DNA of 64,000 bases from Devosia lacusdianchii. Its GTDB lineage: Bacteria; Pseudomonadota; Alphaproteobacteria; Rhizobiales; Devosiaceae. Shown piece by piece: positions 1 to 11,539 of the stretch. A program made the translations under genes and the position numbers. The notes below the pieces were generated by a model, which worked only from the letters and a program-made list of their open reading frames with translations, was not told the origin of the DNA and ran no database searches. Within the stretch, counting starts at the first letter, position 1. Each line of letters starts with the position of its first letter. The DNA lies in NCBI RefSeq assembly GCF_022429625.1, contig NZ_CP092483.1, positions 2,108,001 through 2,172,000 of the forward strand. The letters are read 5' to 3'.

Positions 1-2
1 CC

Positions 3-2117
3 CTGCGTAGGAGCCCGGCACGCTTCGTCAATCGCGAGGTGAGCTGGCTTCAGTTCAACATGCGTGTGCTAGAGGAAGCCGGCAATGTGAACCACCCGCT
101 GCTCGAGCGTCTGCGCTTCGTCTCCATCTCGGCCAACAATCTCGACGAGTTCTACATGGTCCGCGTGGCCGGCCTCAAAGGCCAGCTTCGCGCCGGCCTG
201 AGCAAGCAGAGCGCAGATGGGCTGACCCCCGCCGAGCAGCTCGAGGAAATCGCCACGCTGGCCCAGCACCTGCAGCTGGAGCAGCAGGACCATTGGCAGA
301 ACCTGCGCGAAGAACTGTTCGCGCAAAACGTGGTGATCCACGAGGAAGACGATCTCACCACCGATCAGATCAACTATCTGCAGAAGCTGTTCCGCGAAGA
401 AATCTTCCCGGTGCTGACGCCGATCGCCGTCGATCCGGCCCACCCATTTCCGTTCATCCCAAATCTTGGGTTGGCGCTAGCCTTCGAGCTGAAGCGTCCC
501 GACAATGACCTGCCGCTGACCGCGCTTGTCCGTATCCCCGGCAATCTCGACCGCTTCATCAACCTGCCTAGCGGGCTGGTCTCCGAGGGCCGGAGCGAAG
601 TCGTGACCATTGACACGCTGGTCAAGCTGTTCTTCCACAAGATGTTCCCCGGCCATGAAGTGGTCGGCTCGGGGGCCTTCCGCGTCATCCGTGACAGCGA
701 AATCGAAATCGACGACGAAGCCGCCGACCTGGTGGTGGAGTTCGAGTCCGCCCTGCGTCAGCGCCGTCGCGGCCAGGTGATCCGCCTCGAGATCGAAAGC
801 TCCATGCCACGGGCACTCAAGCGCCAGATCGCCGAGCAGCTCGGCGTCAAGGACGGCGACGTCTTCGAGGTGCACGGCTTCCTCGGCCTTGCCGACGCCC
901 GCAAGATCTGCGACGTCGACCGCGCCGACCTCAAGTTCACGCCCTATCACGCCCGTTTCCCGGAGCGTATCCGCGATTACAACGGCGACAGCTTCGCCGC
1001 CATTCGCGCCAAGGACATCCTGGTGCACCACCCGTTCGAGAGCTTCGACGTGGTGGCGCAGTTCCTGATGCAGGCGGCGCGCGACCCTGATGTGGTCGCC
1101 ATCAAGCAGACGCTCTACCGCACCTCGGCCGACAGCCCGATCATCAAGGCGCTCGTGCTGGCCGCCGAGGCGGGCAAGTCGGTGACATGCCTTGTCGAAC
1201 TCAAGGCGCGTTTCGACGAAGAGGCCAATATTCGCTGGGCCCGCGATCTGGAGCGGGCGGGGGCGCAGGTCGTGTTCGGTTTCATCGAACTCAAGACCCA
1301 CGCCAAGCTCAGCCAGGTCGTGAGGCGCGAAAAGGGCAAACTGGTGAGCTATTGCCATATCGGCACCGGCAACTACCACCCGATCACTGCCAAGATTTAC
1401 ACCGACCTGAGCTACTTCACGATCGATCCGGCCATCACGCGCGACGTGGCGCGGGTGTTCAACTTCATCACCGGCTATGCCCGCCCGACCGAGCTCGAGA
1501 CCATCGCTGTCTCGCCGGTCAACCTGCGCCAGACGCTGCTCGATAGCATCAGCCGCGAAATAGAATTCGCGCGCAGCGGTCAAGCCGCGAGCATCCTGCT
1601 CAAGATGAACTCGCTGGTCGACCCACAGATCATCGACGCGCTCTACGACGCCAGCCAGGCGGGCGTGAAGGTCGACCTGATCGTGCGCGGCATCTGCTGC
1701 CTGCGTCCTGGCATTCCGGGGTTCTCCGAGAATATCCGTGTGAAATCGGTGGTTGGCCGCTTCCTCGAGCACAGCCGCATTTATTGCTTCGGCAATGGCG
1801 AGACGATGCCCAATCCGCGCGCCAAGGTGTATATTTCGTCCGCGGACCTGATGGGCAGGAACCTGGATGGCCGCGTCGAGGTGATGGTGCCGATTCTCAA
1901 CAACACCGTGCATAAGCAAATCCTCGACCGAATACTGGTTGCCTATCAGCGCGACAACCAGCAGAGCTGGGAAGTGCTGCCGGATGGCAGTTCCCATCGA
2001 GTGCGCGTGGCAGAAGGCGAAGAACCCTTCAACGCGCACGACTATTTCATGACCAATCCTTCGCTGTCTGGACGCGGCAGCGCCGGCCTGGTCGAGGGTG
2101 ACGAGGGCCTGGCTTGA
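3..2117 (+). CDS. ppk: polyphosphate kinase 1 (5' end outside window)
   Basis: Reversibly transfers the gamma-phosphate of ATP to growing inorganic polyphosphate. The frame is open to the left edge of the window and the family N-terminal motif [13 protein letters not shown] is read across the GTG at 39, so that GTG is internal and the true start lies upstream. Visible are the N-terminal PPK domain and both phospholipase-D-like halves: KTHAKLSQ (His codon near 1299) and [12 protein letters not shown] (His codon near 1770) hold the two active-site histidines, and [11 protein letters not shown] sits between them. About 704 codons are visible, close to the usual full length of about 700-730. The stop overlaps the TTG start of ppx by four bases (TTGA), so the two polyphosphate enzymes are translationally coupled. 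Confidence 0.95.
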   Translation: MRRSPARFVNREVSWLQFNMRVLEEAGNVNHPLLERLRFVSISANNLDEFYMVRVAGLKGQLRAGLSKQSADGLTPAEQLEEIATLAQHLQLEQQDHWQNLREELFAQNVVIHEEDDLTTDQINYLQKLFREEIFPVLTPIAVDPAHPFPFIPNLGLALAFELKRPDNDLPLTALVRIPGNLDRFINLPSGLVSEGRSEVVTIDTLVKLFFHKMFPGHEVVGSGAFRVIRDSEIEIDDEAADLVVEFESALRQRRRGQVIRLEIESSMPRALKRQIAEQLGVKDGDVFEVHGFLGLADARKICDVDRADLKFTPYHARFPERIRDYNGDSFAAIRAKDILVHHPFESFDVVAQFLMQAARDPDVVAIKQTLYRTSADSPIIKALVLAAEAGKSVTCLVELKARFDEEANIRWARDLERAGAQVVFGFIELKTHAKLSQVVRREKGKLVSYCHIGTGNYHPITAKIYTDLSYFTIDPAITRDVARVFNFITGYARPTELETIAVSPVNLRQTLLDSISREIEFARSGQAASILLKMNSLVDPQIIDALYDASQAGVKVDLIVRGICCLRPGIPGFSENIRVKSVVGRFLEHSRIYCFGNGETMPNPRAKVYISSADLMGRNLDGRVEVMVPILNNTVHKQILDRILVAYQRDNQQSWEVLPDGSSHRVRVAEGEEPFNAHDYFMTNPSLSGRGSAGLVEGDEGLA

Positions 2118-3649
2118 ATCAATTCTGGGGCGTCGATGCCGATCCGACCGCGCAGGGCCGCATCAAGGGCGCCAAGCCCGTGGCGGTGCTGGATATCGGC
2201 TCCAACTCGGTCCGCCTCGTCGTCTATGAGCGACATGCGCGGGCCCTGACGCCGCTCTACAACGAAAAATCGGCCTGCGCCCTCGGCCGCGGCGTGGGCC
2301 AAACCGGCCGGCTGGCCGACGCCAACGTCGCCCAGGCGCTCAATGCCATCCAGCGCTTTGCGCTGGTCGCCCGGATGATGCGCGTGGGCAAAGTCTGCGT
2401 GCTCGCCACCTCGGCCGTGCGCGACGCCGCCAACCGCCAGGAATTCGTCGACGCCGTCGAGGCGCTGATGGATAGCAAGGTGCAGGTGCTGAGCGGCGAG
2501 CAGGAAGCGCATTACGCCGCGCTTGGCGCGGTCGCTGGCATTCCCGAATTCGACGGCATTGTCGGCGACCTGGGGGGCGGCAGCCTTGAGCTCTCGGCCA
2601 TTCTCCACGGTTCCGATACGGACGGGCAATCGTATGAATTAGGCGTCATCCGCCTTCAGGACGACAGTAATGGCTCTGCGGTACGGGCCGCGGCGATCGT
2701 TCGCGAGCGCCTGCAGAAGTCTTCGCTGACCAAGATTCGCAAGGGCGCTTCGTTCGCTGCGATTGGCGGCACGTGGCGTTCGCTGGCCAAACTGCATCAG
2801 ATCGTCAGTGGTTATCCGCTGCACATGGTGCAGCACTACATCGTCCCCGCCGAGGACATGATCCGCTTCTGCAACGACATTATGGGTGGCGCTTCTCTTA
2901 AGTCCTATACCGGATCGGAGCATGTGAGCTCGTCGCGGCGCGAGCTGGTCCCGTTTGGTGCGGCCGTGCTGAGCGAAGTGCTAAAGGCCGGACAATTCGC
3001 CAATGTGGTGTTTTCCGCGCTGGGCGTGCGCGAGGGCTACCTTTACGGCATGCTGGACAAGCGCGAGCAGGCCATCGATCCACTGATACAGGGCGCAGAG
3101 GAGCTTTCGGTGCTGCGCTCGCGGTCGCCGGCGCATGCCAGCGATCTCGTCGAGTTCACCGGACAGTTTCTTGCGGTGTCGGGGACACCGGAAACCGCAG
3201 AACAGGCCCGGCTGCGCACGGTGGCATGCCTGTTGGCTGATATTAGTTGGCGCGCTCATCCCGATTATCGCGGCCTGCAGAGCGTGGACGCCGTGGCCTA
3301 TGGCTCGCTGAGCGGCGTCGACCATCCGGGCCGCGCCTTCCTCGCCCAGGTTATGGCCATCCGCTATGACGGGCTCAAGAGCAAGGCGGCCGCTCCGCTG
3401 GCGGTGCTGGGATCGGCTGAGATCACCAGCCGCGCTCGGTTGGTCGGAGCGCTATTCCGGGTGGCTTATCCGATGACTGCAGCCATGCCGGGCATCCTGC
3501 CGCGCATCCGCTTCGAGATGAGCGGCAATACGCTGTCGCTGATCCTGCCCAGTGACCTGGCTTTCCTCGACGGGGAACACCTGCAAGGGCGGCTCGAGCA
3601 ATTTGCCGGTGTGGCCGGCATCAAGTCCGCTAAGGTTCGGGTCGACTAG
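2114..3649 (+). CDS. ppx: exopolyphosphatase, Ppx/GppA family
   Basis: Releases terminal phosphate from polyphosphate and may also act on pppGpp, since Ppx and GppA share the fold. The ASKHA ATPase motifs are visible: [16 protein letters not shown] near residue 27 (phosphate 1), [12 protein letters not shown] near 155 (phosphate 2) and [12 protein letters not shown] near 217. At 511 residues it matches the long Ppx form with a C-terminal helical extension. The start is a TTG overlapping the ppk stop; no ATG lies in frame before the first motif. ppk-ppx pairing puts synthesis and breakdown of polyphosphate in one transcript. Its TAG stop shares four bases (CTAG) with the convergent rnd stop. 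Confidence 0.92.
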   Translation: MNQFWGVDADPTAQGRIKGAKPVAVLDIGSNSVRLVVYERHARALTPLYNEKSACALGRGVGQTGRLADANVAQALNAIQRFALVARMMRVGKVCVLATSAVRDAANRQEFVDAVEALMDSKVQVLSGEQEAHYAALGAVAGIPEFDGIVGDLGGGSLELSAILHGSDTDGQSYELGVIRLQDDSNGSAVRAAAIVRERLQKSSLTKIRKGASFAAIGGTWRSLAKLHQIVSGYPLHMVQHYIVPAEDMIRFCNDIMGGASLKSYTGSEHVSSSRRELVPFGAAVLSEVLKAGQFANVVFSALGVREGYLYGMLDKREQAIDPLIQGAEELSVLRSRSPAHASDLVEFTGQFLAVSGTPETAEQARLRTVACLLADISWRAHPDYRGLQSVDAVAYGSLSGVDHPGRAFLAQVMAIRYDGLKSKAAAPLAVLGSAEITSRARLVGALFRVAYPMTAAMPGILPRIRFEMSGNTLSLILPSDLAFLDGEHLQGRLEQFAGVAGIKSAKVRVD

Positions 3650-4815
3650 TCGGCGGCGACGGCTTCCTGCACCGAGAACTCGACGACGCCCTTGCGTGTG
3701 GCGACCAGGCCGATGCGACCGTGCTTGATATCAAGCGCTTTGTCACCAAACAGCTTCCGCCGCCAGCCTTTGAGGGCAGGGACGTCGGCATCGTCATCGA
3801 GCACCAAAGCGTCGATTTCGTCGGACGTCGCGATGATGCGGGCGGCAACGCCATGCTGTTCGGCCACCGATTTCAGCAGCACGCGAACGAGATCGCCCAC
3901 TGCGCCTTTGGGCGAGGGGCCCCGGTAGCGTTCGGGCATGGCCGGCAGCTCTGCCTTGGTGAGCGCTTCTACTTCCTTGAGCAGGCCCATGATCTCGGCA
4001 GCGGCCGAGCTGCGGCCGAAACCACGCGGCACTGCGCGCAGCTTCTCGAATGCATCAGGTGTCAAAGGACGCTGCTGCGCCAACTCGAACAATACGTCAT
4101 CCTTCAGCACGCGGCTGCGCGGCTGGTCGCTATCCTGTGCCCGCCGCTCGCGCCATTCCGCGAGTTTCTTCATCGCCGCCAGGTCGCGCGGGCGATTGAT
4201 CTTCATCTTGAGGCGTTCCCAGGCCTGATCAGGCTGGACGACATAGGTATCGATGCTGCGTAGCACGCCCAGTTCGTCCTCGACCCAGTCCCACCGCTTG
4301 GTGGCGTCCACCTGCTTGCGCAGTTCGCGATAGATGTCGCGCAGATGCGTGACGTCGGCGAGTGCATAAAGGCGCTGCTTTTCTGAGAGCGGGCGGGCCG
4401 ACCAATCGGTGAAGCGAGACGACTTGTCGAGCTCCACATTGGTAATTGAGCGGACCAGATTGTCGTAGGAGACACTATCGCCAAAGCCGCAGACGCTAGC
4501 CGCAACCTGGGTGTCGAAGATGTTGACGGGCACCTTGCCCGTCAGTTTGACAAAAATTTCTATGTCCTGCCGGGCGGCATGGAACACCTTGGTGACGTTG
4601 GGATTGGCCAGGAGATCGAAGAACGGCGTGAGATCGAATCCGGGAGTCAGCGGATCGATCAGCACAGCCTCATCATCAGTGGCGACCTGGATGAGACAGA
4701 GTTTGGGCCAGTAAGTCGTTTCGCGCAGGAACTCGGTATCAACAGTCACAAAATCGAACTTCGCAGCGCGCTCGCAAAAAGCGGCGAGCACATCTGTGGA
4801 AACAATGAGGTCCAT
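3646..4815 (-). CDS. rnd: ribonuclease D
   Basis: 3'-to-5' exoribonuclease of the DEDD superfamily involved in tRNA 3' maturation. The exonuclease motifs are intact: VTVDTEF (Exo I, Asp/Glu) near residue 20, AARQDIEIF (Exo II) and YALADVTHL (Exo III, Tyr-x3-Asp). An HRDC-like helical region follows ([15 protein letters not shown]). The open frame extends upstream to 4986, but the homologous N-terminus starts at MDLIVSTDV, so I place the start at the ATG ending at 4815, giving 389 aa, close to the 375 aa of E. coli. It is divergent from aspS, with 199 bp between starts, and convergent with ppx with overlapping stop codons. Confidence 0.92.
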   Translation of the reverse strand: MDLIVSTDVLAAFCERAAKFDFVTVDTEFLRETTYWPKLCLIQVATDDEAVLIDPLTPGFDLTPFFDLLANPNVTKVFHAARQDIEIFVKLTGKVPVNIFDTQVAASVCGFGDSVSYDNLVRSITNVELDKSSRFTDWSARPLSEKQRLYALADVTHLRDIYRELRKQVDATKRWDWVEDELGVLRSIDTYVVQPDQAWERLKMKINRPRDLAAMKKLAEWRERRAQDSDQPRSRVLKDDVLFELAQQRPLTPDAFEKLRAVPRGFGRSSAAAEIMGLLKEVEALTKAELPAMPERYRGPSPKGAVGDLVRVLLKSVAEQHGVAARIIATSDEIDALVLDDDADVPALKGWRRKLFGDKALDIKHGRIGLVATRKGVVEFSVQEAVAAD

Positions 4816-5014
4816 ACCGGCGTCCGTCTCAAATTCGTCAAGATTGTTACTAGCAGGTGAATCAGGTCCACTCCAGACAGCATTTGTTGAGTACTCGGCC
4901 AAGGTTAGCGCGGCGCGCTTCGGGCTGGAGCGGATAGGCCCATCCAGCTTGACAAGCGGGGGCTCCCATGCGCTTTTCCCGCCCAAGATTCCGGCCTTTT
5001 CCCAGAGCTTTCAA

Positions 5015-6808
5015 ATGACTTCACATCGCTACCGCTCGCACACTTGCGGGGCTCTCACCGCCAAGGATGCCGGTCAAACTGTTCGTCTCAGTGGCTGGGT
5101 TCACCGCATTCGCGACCATGGCGGGCTGCTGTTCATGGATTTGCGCGACCATTACGGGCTGACCCAGGCCGTTATCGATCCTGATTCTCCCGCCTTTGCG
5201 GCCGCTGAAAAGGTGCGCTCGGAGTGGGTCATCCGCATCGATGGCGAAGTGAAGCCGCGCGACGCTGCAGCCGTGAACCCGAACCTGCCCACCGGCACGA
5301 TCGAAGTTTTCATTCGCGAGATCGAAGTGCTCTCGGCCGCCAAGGAACTGCCGCTGCCCGTGTTCGGCGATCAGGAGTATCCTGAGGATGTGCGGCTGAA
5401 GTACCGCTTTCTCGACCTGCGCCGCGAAAAGCTGCATGCCAACATCGTCCGCCGCACCAAGGTGATCTCGGCAATGCGCAACAGCATGGCCGATGCCGGC
5501 TTCGCGGAGTATTCGACCCCGATCCTGACGGCCTCGTCGCCGGAAGGCGCACGCGACTTCCTCGTGCCGTCACGCATTCATCCCGGCAAGTTCTTCGCGC
5601 TGCCGCAGGCTCCACAGCAGTATAAGCAATTGTTGATGGTGGCGGGCTTTGACCGCTATTTCCAGATCGCGCCGTGCTTCCGCGACGAAGACCCGCGCGC
5701 CGATCGCCTGCCGGGCGAATTCTACCAGCTCGACTTGGAGATGAGCTTCGTTACGCAGGAAGACGTCTGGAACACCATGACGCCCGTCATCACCGGCATC
5801 TTCGAGCAGTTTGCCGACGGCAAGCGCGTCAACAAGGAATGGCCGCGCATTCCCTACGACACTGCCATCCGCAAATACGGTTCGGATAAGCCCGACCTGC
5901 GCAACCCGATCGAGATGCAGGCCGTGACGGAGCACTTTGCCGGTTCGGGTTTCAAGGTCTTTGCCAGCCAGATCGAAGCTGATTCCAAGGTCGAAGTCTG
6001 GGCCATTCCGGCCAAGAACAAGGCCGGGGCAGAGCCCATTGGTCGCGCCTTCTGCGATCGCATGAACGCCTGGGCGCAAGGCGAGGGCCAGCCGGGCCTC
6101 GGCTACATCTTCTTCAAGGACGGGCAGGGCTCCGGCCCCATCGCCAAGAATATCGGCGAGGAGCGCACGGCCGCCCTCAAGGTGCAGCTTGGCCTGGATG
6201 ACGGCGACGCCGTGTTCTTCGTCTGCGGCCGCCCGGAGAAGTTCTACAAGTTCGCCGGCGAGGCCCGCACCAAGGCTGGCACCGATCTTGGCCTCGTCGA
6301 CACCGAGCAGTTCGCACTGTGCTGGATCGTCGACTTCCCGTTCTACGAGTGGGACGAGGAAGAAAAGCGCGTGGACTTCGCCCACAACCCGTTCTCCATG
6401 CCCCAGGGCGGCATCGAGGCGCTCAACGGCCAGGACCCGCTGACCATCAAGGCGTATCAGTATGACGCCGTCTGCAACGGCTACGAAATCGCCTCCGGGT
6501 CGATCCGTAACCAGTTGCCCGAGACTATGGTCCGCGCCTTCGAGCTGACCGGCAAGAGCCGCGACGAGGTCGAAGAACAGTTCGGCGGCCTATACCGCGC
6601 CTTCCAGTACGGCGCACCACCGCATGGCGGCGCAGCGTTCGGCGTGGATCGCATCGTCATGCTGCTCTGCGGCGTGCAGAACCTGCGCGAGATCACTGCC
6701 TTCCCGATGAACCAGCAGGCCGAAGACCTGTTGATGGGCGCTCCGAGCCCCGCTGCGCCCAAGCAATTGCGTGAGCTGAGCATCCGTCTGAACGTCCAGG
6801 ACAAGTAA
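5015..6808 (+). CDS. aspS: aspartyl-tRNA synthetase
   Basis: Class II synthetase charging tRNA-Asp. The OB-fold anticodon domain is at the N-terminus ([16 protein letters not shown] near residue 27). The catalytic core has motif 2 ([19 protein letters not shown]) and motif 3 ([13 protein letters not shown]), with the bacterial GAD insertion between them. Length is 597 aa, normal for bacterial AspRS. The start was set at [12 protein letters not shown], where the family begins; the longer frame overlaps rnd and carries no homologous sequence. In many alphaproteobacteria this enzyme is non-discriminating and also serves tRNA-Asn with GatCAB; the sequence alone does not decide that here. A strong rho-independent terminator follows. 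Confidence 0.96.
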   Translation: MTSHRYRSHTCGALTAKDAGQTVRLSGWVHRIRDHGGLLFMDLRDHYGLTQAVIDPDSPAFAAAEKVRSEWVIRIDGEVKPRDAAAVNPNLPTGTIEVFIREIEVLSAAKELPLPVFGDQEYPEDVRLKYRFLDLRREKLHANIVRRTKVISAMRNSMADAGFAEYSTPILTASSPEGARDFLVPSRIHPGKFFALPQAPQQYKQLLMVAGFDRYFQIAPCFRDEDPRADRLPGEFYQLDLEMSFVTQEDVWNTMTPVITGIFEQFADGKRVNKEWPRIPYDTAIRKYGSDKPDLRNPIEMQAVTEHFAGSGFKVFASQIEADSKVEVWAIPAKNKAGAEPIGRAFCDRMNAWAQGEGQPGLGYIFFKDGQGSGPIAKNIGEERTAALKVQLGLDDGDAVFFVCGRPEKFYKFAGEARTKAGTDLGLVDTEQFALCWIVDFPFYEWDEEEKRVDFAHNPFSMPQGGIEALNGQDPLTIKAYQYDAVCNGYEIASGSIRNQLPETMVRAFELTGKSRDEVEEQFGGLYRAFQYGAPPHGGAAFGVDRIVMLLCGVQNLREITAFPMNQQAEDLLMGAPSPAAPKQLRELSIRLNVQDK

Positions 6809-6839
6809 GGTTCGGCAATACCTATTGATACCTATTGCA

Positions 6840-6874
6840 GGCGGCCATCCGGACTCGGGATGGCCGCCTTTTTT
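6840..6874 (+). terminator. rho-independent terminator of aspS
   Basis: A perfect 11-bp stem (GGCGGCCATCC / GGATGGCCGCC) with a 7-nt loop is followed by six T residues. It begins 32 nt after the aspS stop and ends aspS transcription before the EAL gene. Confidence 0.92.
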
Positions 6875-6997
6875 GTTAGTGGGCAGGCGGTTGCGGCAGG
6901 TCGTTATGGTTTCCATCAATTAACCAGCATTAATGATCCGTTAAACGCTGATTGGTACCGGTGAAGTACCGAATGATCCTGTTTCCGGATTCGTGCA

Positions 6998-8599
6998 GTG
7001 AAATCGCGCTACTCCCATATCCTGATGCTCATGGGCGCTATCCTGGCGTTCCTGCCCATCATGGCGGTGGATTACCTGCTCGACGCCTACGTCCGCATGC
7101 GCGAAAAGGATGTTACGCAACAATATGTTGCTGCCATTGCCTCCCAAATAGAAACCGGTACGAACGACGCCATTTCATCGCTGCGCCGCATTCTGGCCGA
7201 TAGCCCGTCGCTCTGCACGCCGACCTTCATCGCCAATGTGCAGCAGGCGATCGAGTCCAGTATCAATATGAAGCAGGTGTTGGTCGAGAACGCCGATGGC
7301 GTTCAATATTGCGACGCCTTCGGCCGCGCCGTCAGCTATTCGCCGCTGTCCGAAAGCCTGCCTGTGCCGGGCCATACCGAGACCATCAGCATCGTGTCAC
7401 TTGGCGGCATGGCGATGCCCGCGCTCAAGATCACCCAATCCTTCGGGGATACGCGCCGCGTATCGGCATTCGTGCCGTTGTTAGGACAAAGCCAGGCCGC
7501 GCTGACCGAGGGTCTGCAGGGCGCCGCCATGCTGCGCGTATTGCTGACCAATGGGACGTCGGTGCTGACCATCGGCGATCCGACCGGTTTCGACCGGCGT
7601 TCATCGGCTACCGAGTTCATTTATTCGCAGGGCTTCGCCGGCGAACTTCCGCTCAAGGTAGAATATGCGCTGCCTTTTGCCATGGCGCGGGCAGGCTATA
7701 CCGATCTCGATGTAGGCTTCACGGTCATTGCCTGCCTGATGAGCGCGGCCTTCCTGGTCCTGTCGCTGCATTATGTACGCCGCTCACGCGTGCCCGCCTT
7801 CGATCTCGAGCGCGCTATCGCGCGGGGCGAAATCAAGCCCTACTACCAGCCGGTCATCAACCTGCGCACCGGAGAACTCGCCGGCTGCGAAGTGCTATGC
7901 CGTTGGGAGAAGAAGAACGGCAAGGTCATACCGCCAGGAGCGTTCATCGACTATGCCGAGGTCACCGGCCTTGCCATCCCCATGACACTCTCGCTGATGC
8001 AGCAGGTCAAGTACGACCTGGGCGAAATCTGCCGGCAGATGCCGGGCATCAAGGTCTCGATCAATCTCTTCGAGGGCCATTTCCGCGACGGTAGCATCGT
8101 CGAGGACGTGCAGGCGATCTTTGGCAATTCTCTGGTCGAGTTCCATCAACTCGTCTTCGAGATCACCGAACGCCATCCGCTGGCCAATTCGGCGATCGCC
8201 AATAGTGTCATTGCGGGCCTGCATGCCCTTGGCTCCCGCCTCGCACTCGATGACGCGGGCACCGGGCACTCCAATCTGGCCTATCTTGGTACGCTGGGTG
8301 TGGACGTGATCAAGATCGACCGCGTGTTCGTGGACATGATCAAGCCAGGCACCACGCAGGTTGCGGTACTGGACGGGCTCATCGCCATGGCCAAGGATCT
8401 CGATTGCGAAATTGTCGCCGAAGGTGTGGAGACCGAGGCGCAGGCCCTCTACCTGCGGGCTCGCGGCGTGATCTTCGCCCAGGGCTTCATCTTTGCTCCC
8501 GCACTCAAGATCGGCGCGTTCAAGGAGCTTGCTTTGGCCCTGCACGCCACGCAAACGCCGCGCAGCCGCATCGAGGGCATCGTCGCCAGCGCCGCCTGA
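6998..8599 (+). CDS. membrane-bound CSS-motif cyclic-di-GMP phosphodiesterase (EAL domain)
   Basis: Predicted to hydrolyse c-di-GMP at the inner membrane. Order: TM helix at residues 8-25, a periplasmic CSS-type sensor segment (SLCTPT, Cys73; a second Cys in VQYCDAFG), TM helix near 245-262, then an EAL domain at about 270-515. The signature reads EVL (GCEVLCRW) instead of EAL, a tolerated variant. Other catalytic motifs look present: SINLFEG, EITERHPL, LDDAGTGHSNL (for DDFGTGYS), DVIKIDR and VAEGVETEAQ. There is no GGDEF domain. CSS-EAL proteins are usually redox-tuned through the periplasmic cysteines by DsbA/DsbB. The GTG start gives MKSRYSH. The gene is monocistronic; a short inverted repeat (GGGTTC/GAACCC, 8603-8624) without a T tract lies downstream. 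Confidence 0.88.
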   Translation: MKSRYSHILMLMGAILAFLPIMAVDYLLDAYVRMREKDVTQQYVAAIASQIETGTNDAISSLRRILADSPSLCTPTFIANVQQAIESSINMKQVLVENADGVQYCDAFGRAVSYSPLSESLPVPGHTETISIVSLGGMAMPALKITQSFGDTRRVSAFVPLLGQSQAALTEGLQGAAMLRVLLTNGTSVLTIGDPTGFDRRSSATEFIYSQGFAGELPLKVEYALPFAMARAGYTDLDVGFTVIACLMSAAFLVLSLHYVRRSRVPAFDLERAIARGEIKPYYQPVINLRTGELAGCEVLCRWEKKNGKVIPPGAFIDYAEVTGLAIPMTLSLMQQVKYDLGEICRQMPGIKVSINLFEGHFRDGSIVEDVQAIFGNSLVEFHQLVFEITERHPLANSAIANSVIAGLHALGSRLALDDAGTGHSNLAYLGTLGVDVIKIDRVFVDMIKPGTTQVAVLDGLIAMAKDLDCEIVAEGVETEAQALYLRARGVIFAQGFIFAPALKIGAFKELALALHATQTPRSRIEGIVASAA

Positions 8600-8683
8600 G
8601 CCGGGTTCGACTTTAGTTGAACCCAACCACTGCCATTGACCCTTTTCATCGCCAGCAATTGGTGGCACCAACGCGTGCTCACG

Positions 8684-8709
8684 GTTGAGCGTTCAACACC
8701 ATCGTTGAA
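8684..8709. promoter_or_regulatory. possible operator or leader hairpin before malic enzyme
   Basis: GTTGA-N4-TCAAC (8684-8697) is followed by GTTGAA (8704-8709), so TTCAAC can pair with either flanking GTTGA. It sits 9-20 bp before the GAGGAGG ribosome binding site of the malic enzyme gene. It may be a dimeric regulator site or a translation-modulating hairpin; no regulator is assigned. Confidence 0.25.
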
Positions 8710-8728
8710 TGTGAGCGAGGAGGATTGC

Positions 8729-11014
8729 GTGTCGACTGACGTCAATGAACAGCGGAAGGCTCTCCGCGAGGCAGCGCTGCATTTCCACGAGTTCCCCAAG
8801 CCCGGCAAGCTCGAAATCCAGGCGACCAAGCCCCTCGGCAACCAGCGCGACCTGGCACTGGCCTATTCGCCCGGCGTGGCTGCGCCATGCGAGGAGATCG
8901 CCGCCGACCCCGACACCGTATCGCGCTATACCTCGCGCCAGAATCTCGTGGCCGTGATTTCCAACGGCACCGCCGTGCTCGGCCTGGGCAATATCGGCGC
9001 GCTGGCTTCGAAGCCGGTGATGGAAGGCAAGGCCGTCCTGTTCAAGAAATTCGCCGGCATCGACGTGTTCGACCTCGAAATCGACGAGATCGAGCCGCAG
9101 AAATTCATCGATGCCGTGGCACCGCTCTGGCCCACCTTTGGTGGCATCAACCTTGAGGATATCCGCGCGCCAGACTGCTTCGAGATCGAGGAAACGCTGC
9201 GCGAGCGCATGCCGATCCCCGTCTTCCACGACGACCAGCATGGCACGGCCATCATCGTGGGCGCGGCCGTGCTCAACGGGCTGGAGCTCAAGGGCAAGAA
9301 GATCGAGGACGTCAAGATTTGCGCCTCGGGGGCAGGGGCCGCGGCTATCGCCTGCCTCAATGTGCTGGTGGCCCTCGGTGCCAAGCACGAGAATATCTGG
9401 GTCGCCGACAAGGATGGCCTCGTCACCCACAAGCGCAACGACGTCAATGACAAGTGGCGCGGCCAATTCCGCCGGACCAGTGATGCGACTACGCTCGCCG
9501 AGGTCATCGAGGGAGCCGACATTTTCCTCGGCCTGTCGGCGGCCGGCGCGCTGAAGCCGGAAATGCTGGAGAAGATGGCGCCCAAGCCGCTGATCCTGGC
9601 GCTGGCCAACCCCAATCCCGAGATCATGCCCGAGGTCGCCAAGGCGACCCGCCTGGACGCGATGGTCTGCACCGGCCGGTCGGACTATCCCAACCAGGTC
9701 AACAATGTCCTATGCTTCCCCTTCATCTTCCGCGGCGCTCTCGACGTGGGCGCCACCACGATCAATGAAGAGATGAAGCTGGCGGCGGTCCGCGCTATCG
9801 CCAAGCTGGCACATGAACCTGGGCTCGAAGTGTCGCCGTCCGGCGCGCCGGCCGTGTTCGGGCCCGACCACATCATCCCCAACCCGTTCGACCAGCGCCT
9901 GATCCTGCGCATCGCACCGGCTGTGGCGCGTGCCGCCATGGAATCGGGCGTCGCCAAGAAGCCGATCACCGACTGGACCGCCTATCTCGACACGCTGAAC
10001 CGCTTCGTGTTCCGCTCTGGCCTGGTGATGAAGCCGATCATCGACCGAGCGCAGGGCCAGAACAAGCGCATCGCCTTTGCCGACGGCGAAGACGAGCGCG
10101 TTCTGCGCGCCACCCAGGTGCTGCTCGAGGAGCGGATCGCCCGACCTATCCTGATCGGCCGCCCTTCAGTGATCGAGGCCCGCATCGAGCGCTTCGGCCT
10201 CAACCTGCGCCCCGGCACCGACTTCGAAGTCATCAACCCCGAAGACGACCCGCGCTATCGCGACTATGTGAGCCTGTTCCACTCGCTTGTGGGCCGCGAC
10301 GGCGTGACGCCTGACACAGCTCGGCAAGTGGTGCGCACCAACACGACCGTCATCGGCGGCCTGGCCGTCAAGCGCGGCGAAGCCGACGCGCTGATCTGTG
10401 GCCTCCAGGGTCGTTATATCAAGCACGTGCGCGACATCCGCTCGATCATCGGCCTGCAGGATGGCGTTTCCGACGTCTCGGCGCTGTCCATGCTGATCAT
10501 GCCGCGCGGCGCATTCTTCCTTGCCGATACCTATGTGAACCCGGACCCGACGCCCGACGAGATCGTCGGCATCGCGCTGCAGGCAAGCAACCATCTCAAG
10601 CGCTTCAATATCGAGGCCAAGGTGGCGCTGCTGAGCTATTCCAACTTCGGCTCGCGCGACGGCGATAGCGCCTACAAGATGCGCGACGCCTACAACAAGC
10701 TGAAGGCCACCGCGCCGAACCTGATCGTCGAAGGCGAAATGCAGGGTGACCTGGCGCTGAACCAGGAACTGCGCGACCGCTATATCCCGGACAGCGTGCT
10801 GAGCGGCGAGGCGAACCTGCTGATCTTCCCCAATCTGGACGCGGCAAACCTCTCAATGACGCTGCTCAAGGAGATGAACAACGCTCTGTCGGTTGGCCCG
10901 ATCCTGATGGGCACCAAGTCGCCGGCGCATATCCTGGCGCCGTCGACCACGAGCCGAGGCATCGTCAACATGGCGGCGATTGCTGCGACCGAATCCATCG
11001 GAGCCGAGGCATGA
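8729..11014 (+). CDS. maeB: NAD(P)-dependent malic enzyme with C-terminal phosphotransacetylase-like domain
   Basis: Oxidatively decarboxylates malate to pyruvate, supplying the pyruvate dehydrogenase encoded downstream. The malic domain spans residues 1-430 ([12 protein letters not shown], the Asp/Lys-rich active-site block, FHDDQHGTA, nucleotide site [11 protein letters not shown]). Residues 430-760 resemble phosphotransacetylase but serve regulation (acetyl-CoA/acyl-CoA sensing) in rhizobial DME/TME. Whether it prefers NAD or NADP cannot be read from sequence. I chose the GTG at 8729: GAGGAGG lies 5 nt upstream and [14 protein letters not shown] matches the family N-terminus, giving 761 aa like rhizobial malic enzymes (764-770). 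The upstream 31 codons are discarded. It overlaps the next gene by ATGA. Confidence 0.93.
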   Translation: MSTDVNEQRKALREAALHFHEFPKPGKLEIQATKPLGNQRDLALAYSPGVAAPCEEIAADPDTVSRYTSRQNLVAVISNGTAVLGLGNIGALASKPVMEGKAVLFKKFAGIDVFDLEIDEIEPQKFIDAVAPLWPTFGGINLEDIRAPDCFEIEETLRERMPIPVFHDDQHGTAIIVGAAVLNGLELKGKKIEDVKICASGAGAAAIACLNVLVALGAKHENIWVADKDGLVTHKRNDVNDKWRGQFRRTSDATTLAEVIEGADIFLGLSAAGALKPEMLEKMAPKPLILALANPNPEIMPEVAKATRLDAMVCTGRSDYPNQVNNVLCFPFIFRGALDVGATTINEEMKLAAVRAIAKLAHEPGLEVSPSGAPAVFGPDHIIPNPFDQRLILRIAPAVARAAMESGVAKKPITDWTAYLDTLNRFVFRSGLVMKPIIDRAQGQNKRIAFADGEDERVLRATQVLLEERIARPILIGRPSVIEARIERFGLNLRPGTDFEVINPEDDPRYRDYVSLFHSLVGRDGVTPDTARQVVRTNTTVIGGLAVKRGEADALICGLQGRYIKHVRDIRSIIGLQDGVSDVSALSMLIMPRGAFFLADTYVNPDPTPDEIVGIALQASNHLKRFNIEAKVALLSYSNFGSRDGDSAYKMRDAYNKLKATAPNLIVEGEMQGDLALNQELRDRYIPDSVLSGEANLLIFPNLDAANLSMTLLKEMNNALSVGPILMGTKSPAHILAPSTTSRGIVNMAAIAATESIGAEA

Positions 11015-11301
11015 TCCGCCACACGGTCGTTTTCACGCTGAAGCATCCGGCAGGATCTGCGGAGGAGGGCGCTTTCCTTCGCGATGCAAAGATATTGGCG
11101 ACGATCCCGGGCGTCAAAAAATTCGAACAATTGCGTCAGGTGAGTGCAAAGAACGACTACGCCTTCGGCTTCTCCATGGAGTTCGCGGACCAGTCGGCCT
11201 ATTCCGGCTACGACCAGCACCCCGACCACGTGGCTTTCGTGCGGGATCGCTGGGTTCCGGAAGTCGCGAAGTTCCTGGAGATCGACTACGTGCCGGTTTG
11301 A
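11011..11301 (+). CDS. Dabb (stress-responsive A/B barrel) family protein
   Basis: A 96-aa ferredoxin-like alpha/beta-barrel protein of the Dabb family ([25 protein letters not shown] near the C-terminus). Family members form dimeric barrels and range from polyketide cyclases to stress proteins; no specific reaction can be assigned. Its ATG overlaps the malic enzyme stop by four bases, so it is translated with maeB. A 95-nt hairpin repeat follows and may act as the transcript end. Confidence 0.75.
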   Translation: MIRHTVVFTLKHPAGSAEEGAFLRDAKILATIPGVKKFEQLRQVSAKNDYAFGFSMEFADQSAYSGYDQHPDHVAFVRDRWVPEVAKFLEIDYVPV

Positions 11302-11349
11302 TGGGGTATGGCGGCGCACGTCCAGGCGTATGGAGTACTCAGTCCCCGA

Positions 11350-11444
11350 CCACAGTCGCTTCCCGCAGACTTGATCCGCGGTCGCCATTAGCACGGCACA
11401 AGCGGCGAGAAACCCGCGGATCAAGCCCGCTGGAACGACTGTGG
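11350..11444. repeat. 95-nt palindromic intergenic repeat, copy 1
   Basis: Arms start CCACAGTC and end GACTGTGG, with CTTGATCCGCGG pairing CCGCGGATCAAG inside; the loop contains AGCACGGCACAAGCGGCGAG. A second copy of exactly 95 nt and the same loop lies at 43073-43167. The arms differ between copies in a way that keeps pairing (GATCC/GGATC here, GACCC/GGGTC there). It lies between the Dabb gene and ftsB. Confidence 0.8.
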
Positions 11445-11539
11445 GTGGTGACTCATCGCGAGCGTTACAGCCATCGACTTGGCAACCCCGCGTTAAGCCC
11501 TTGTCAGCCATAGTGGCTGGGTTCCAATCTGGTTAGCCC

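Noticed and set aside
477..2039. A 520-codon minus-strand frame inside ppk
   Set aside because: Antisense to ppk, no motif, typical high-GC shadow frame.
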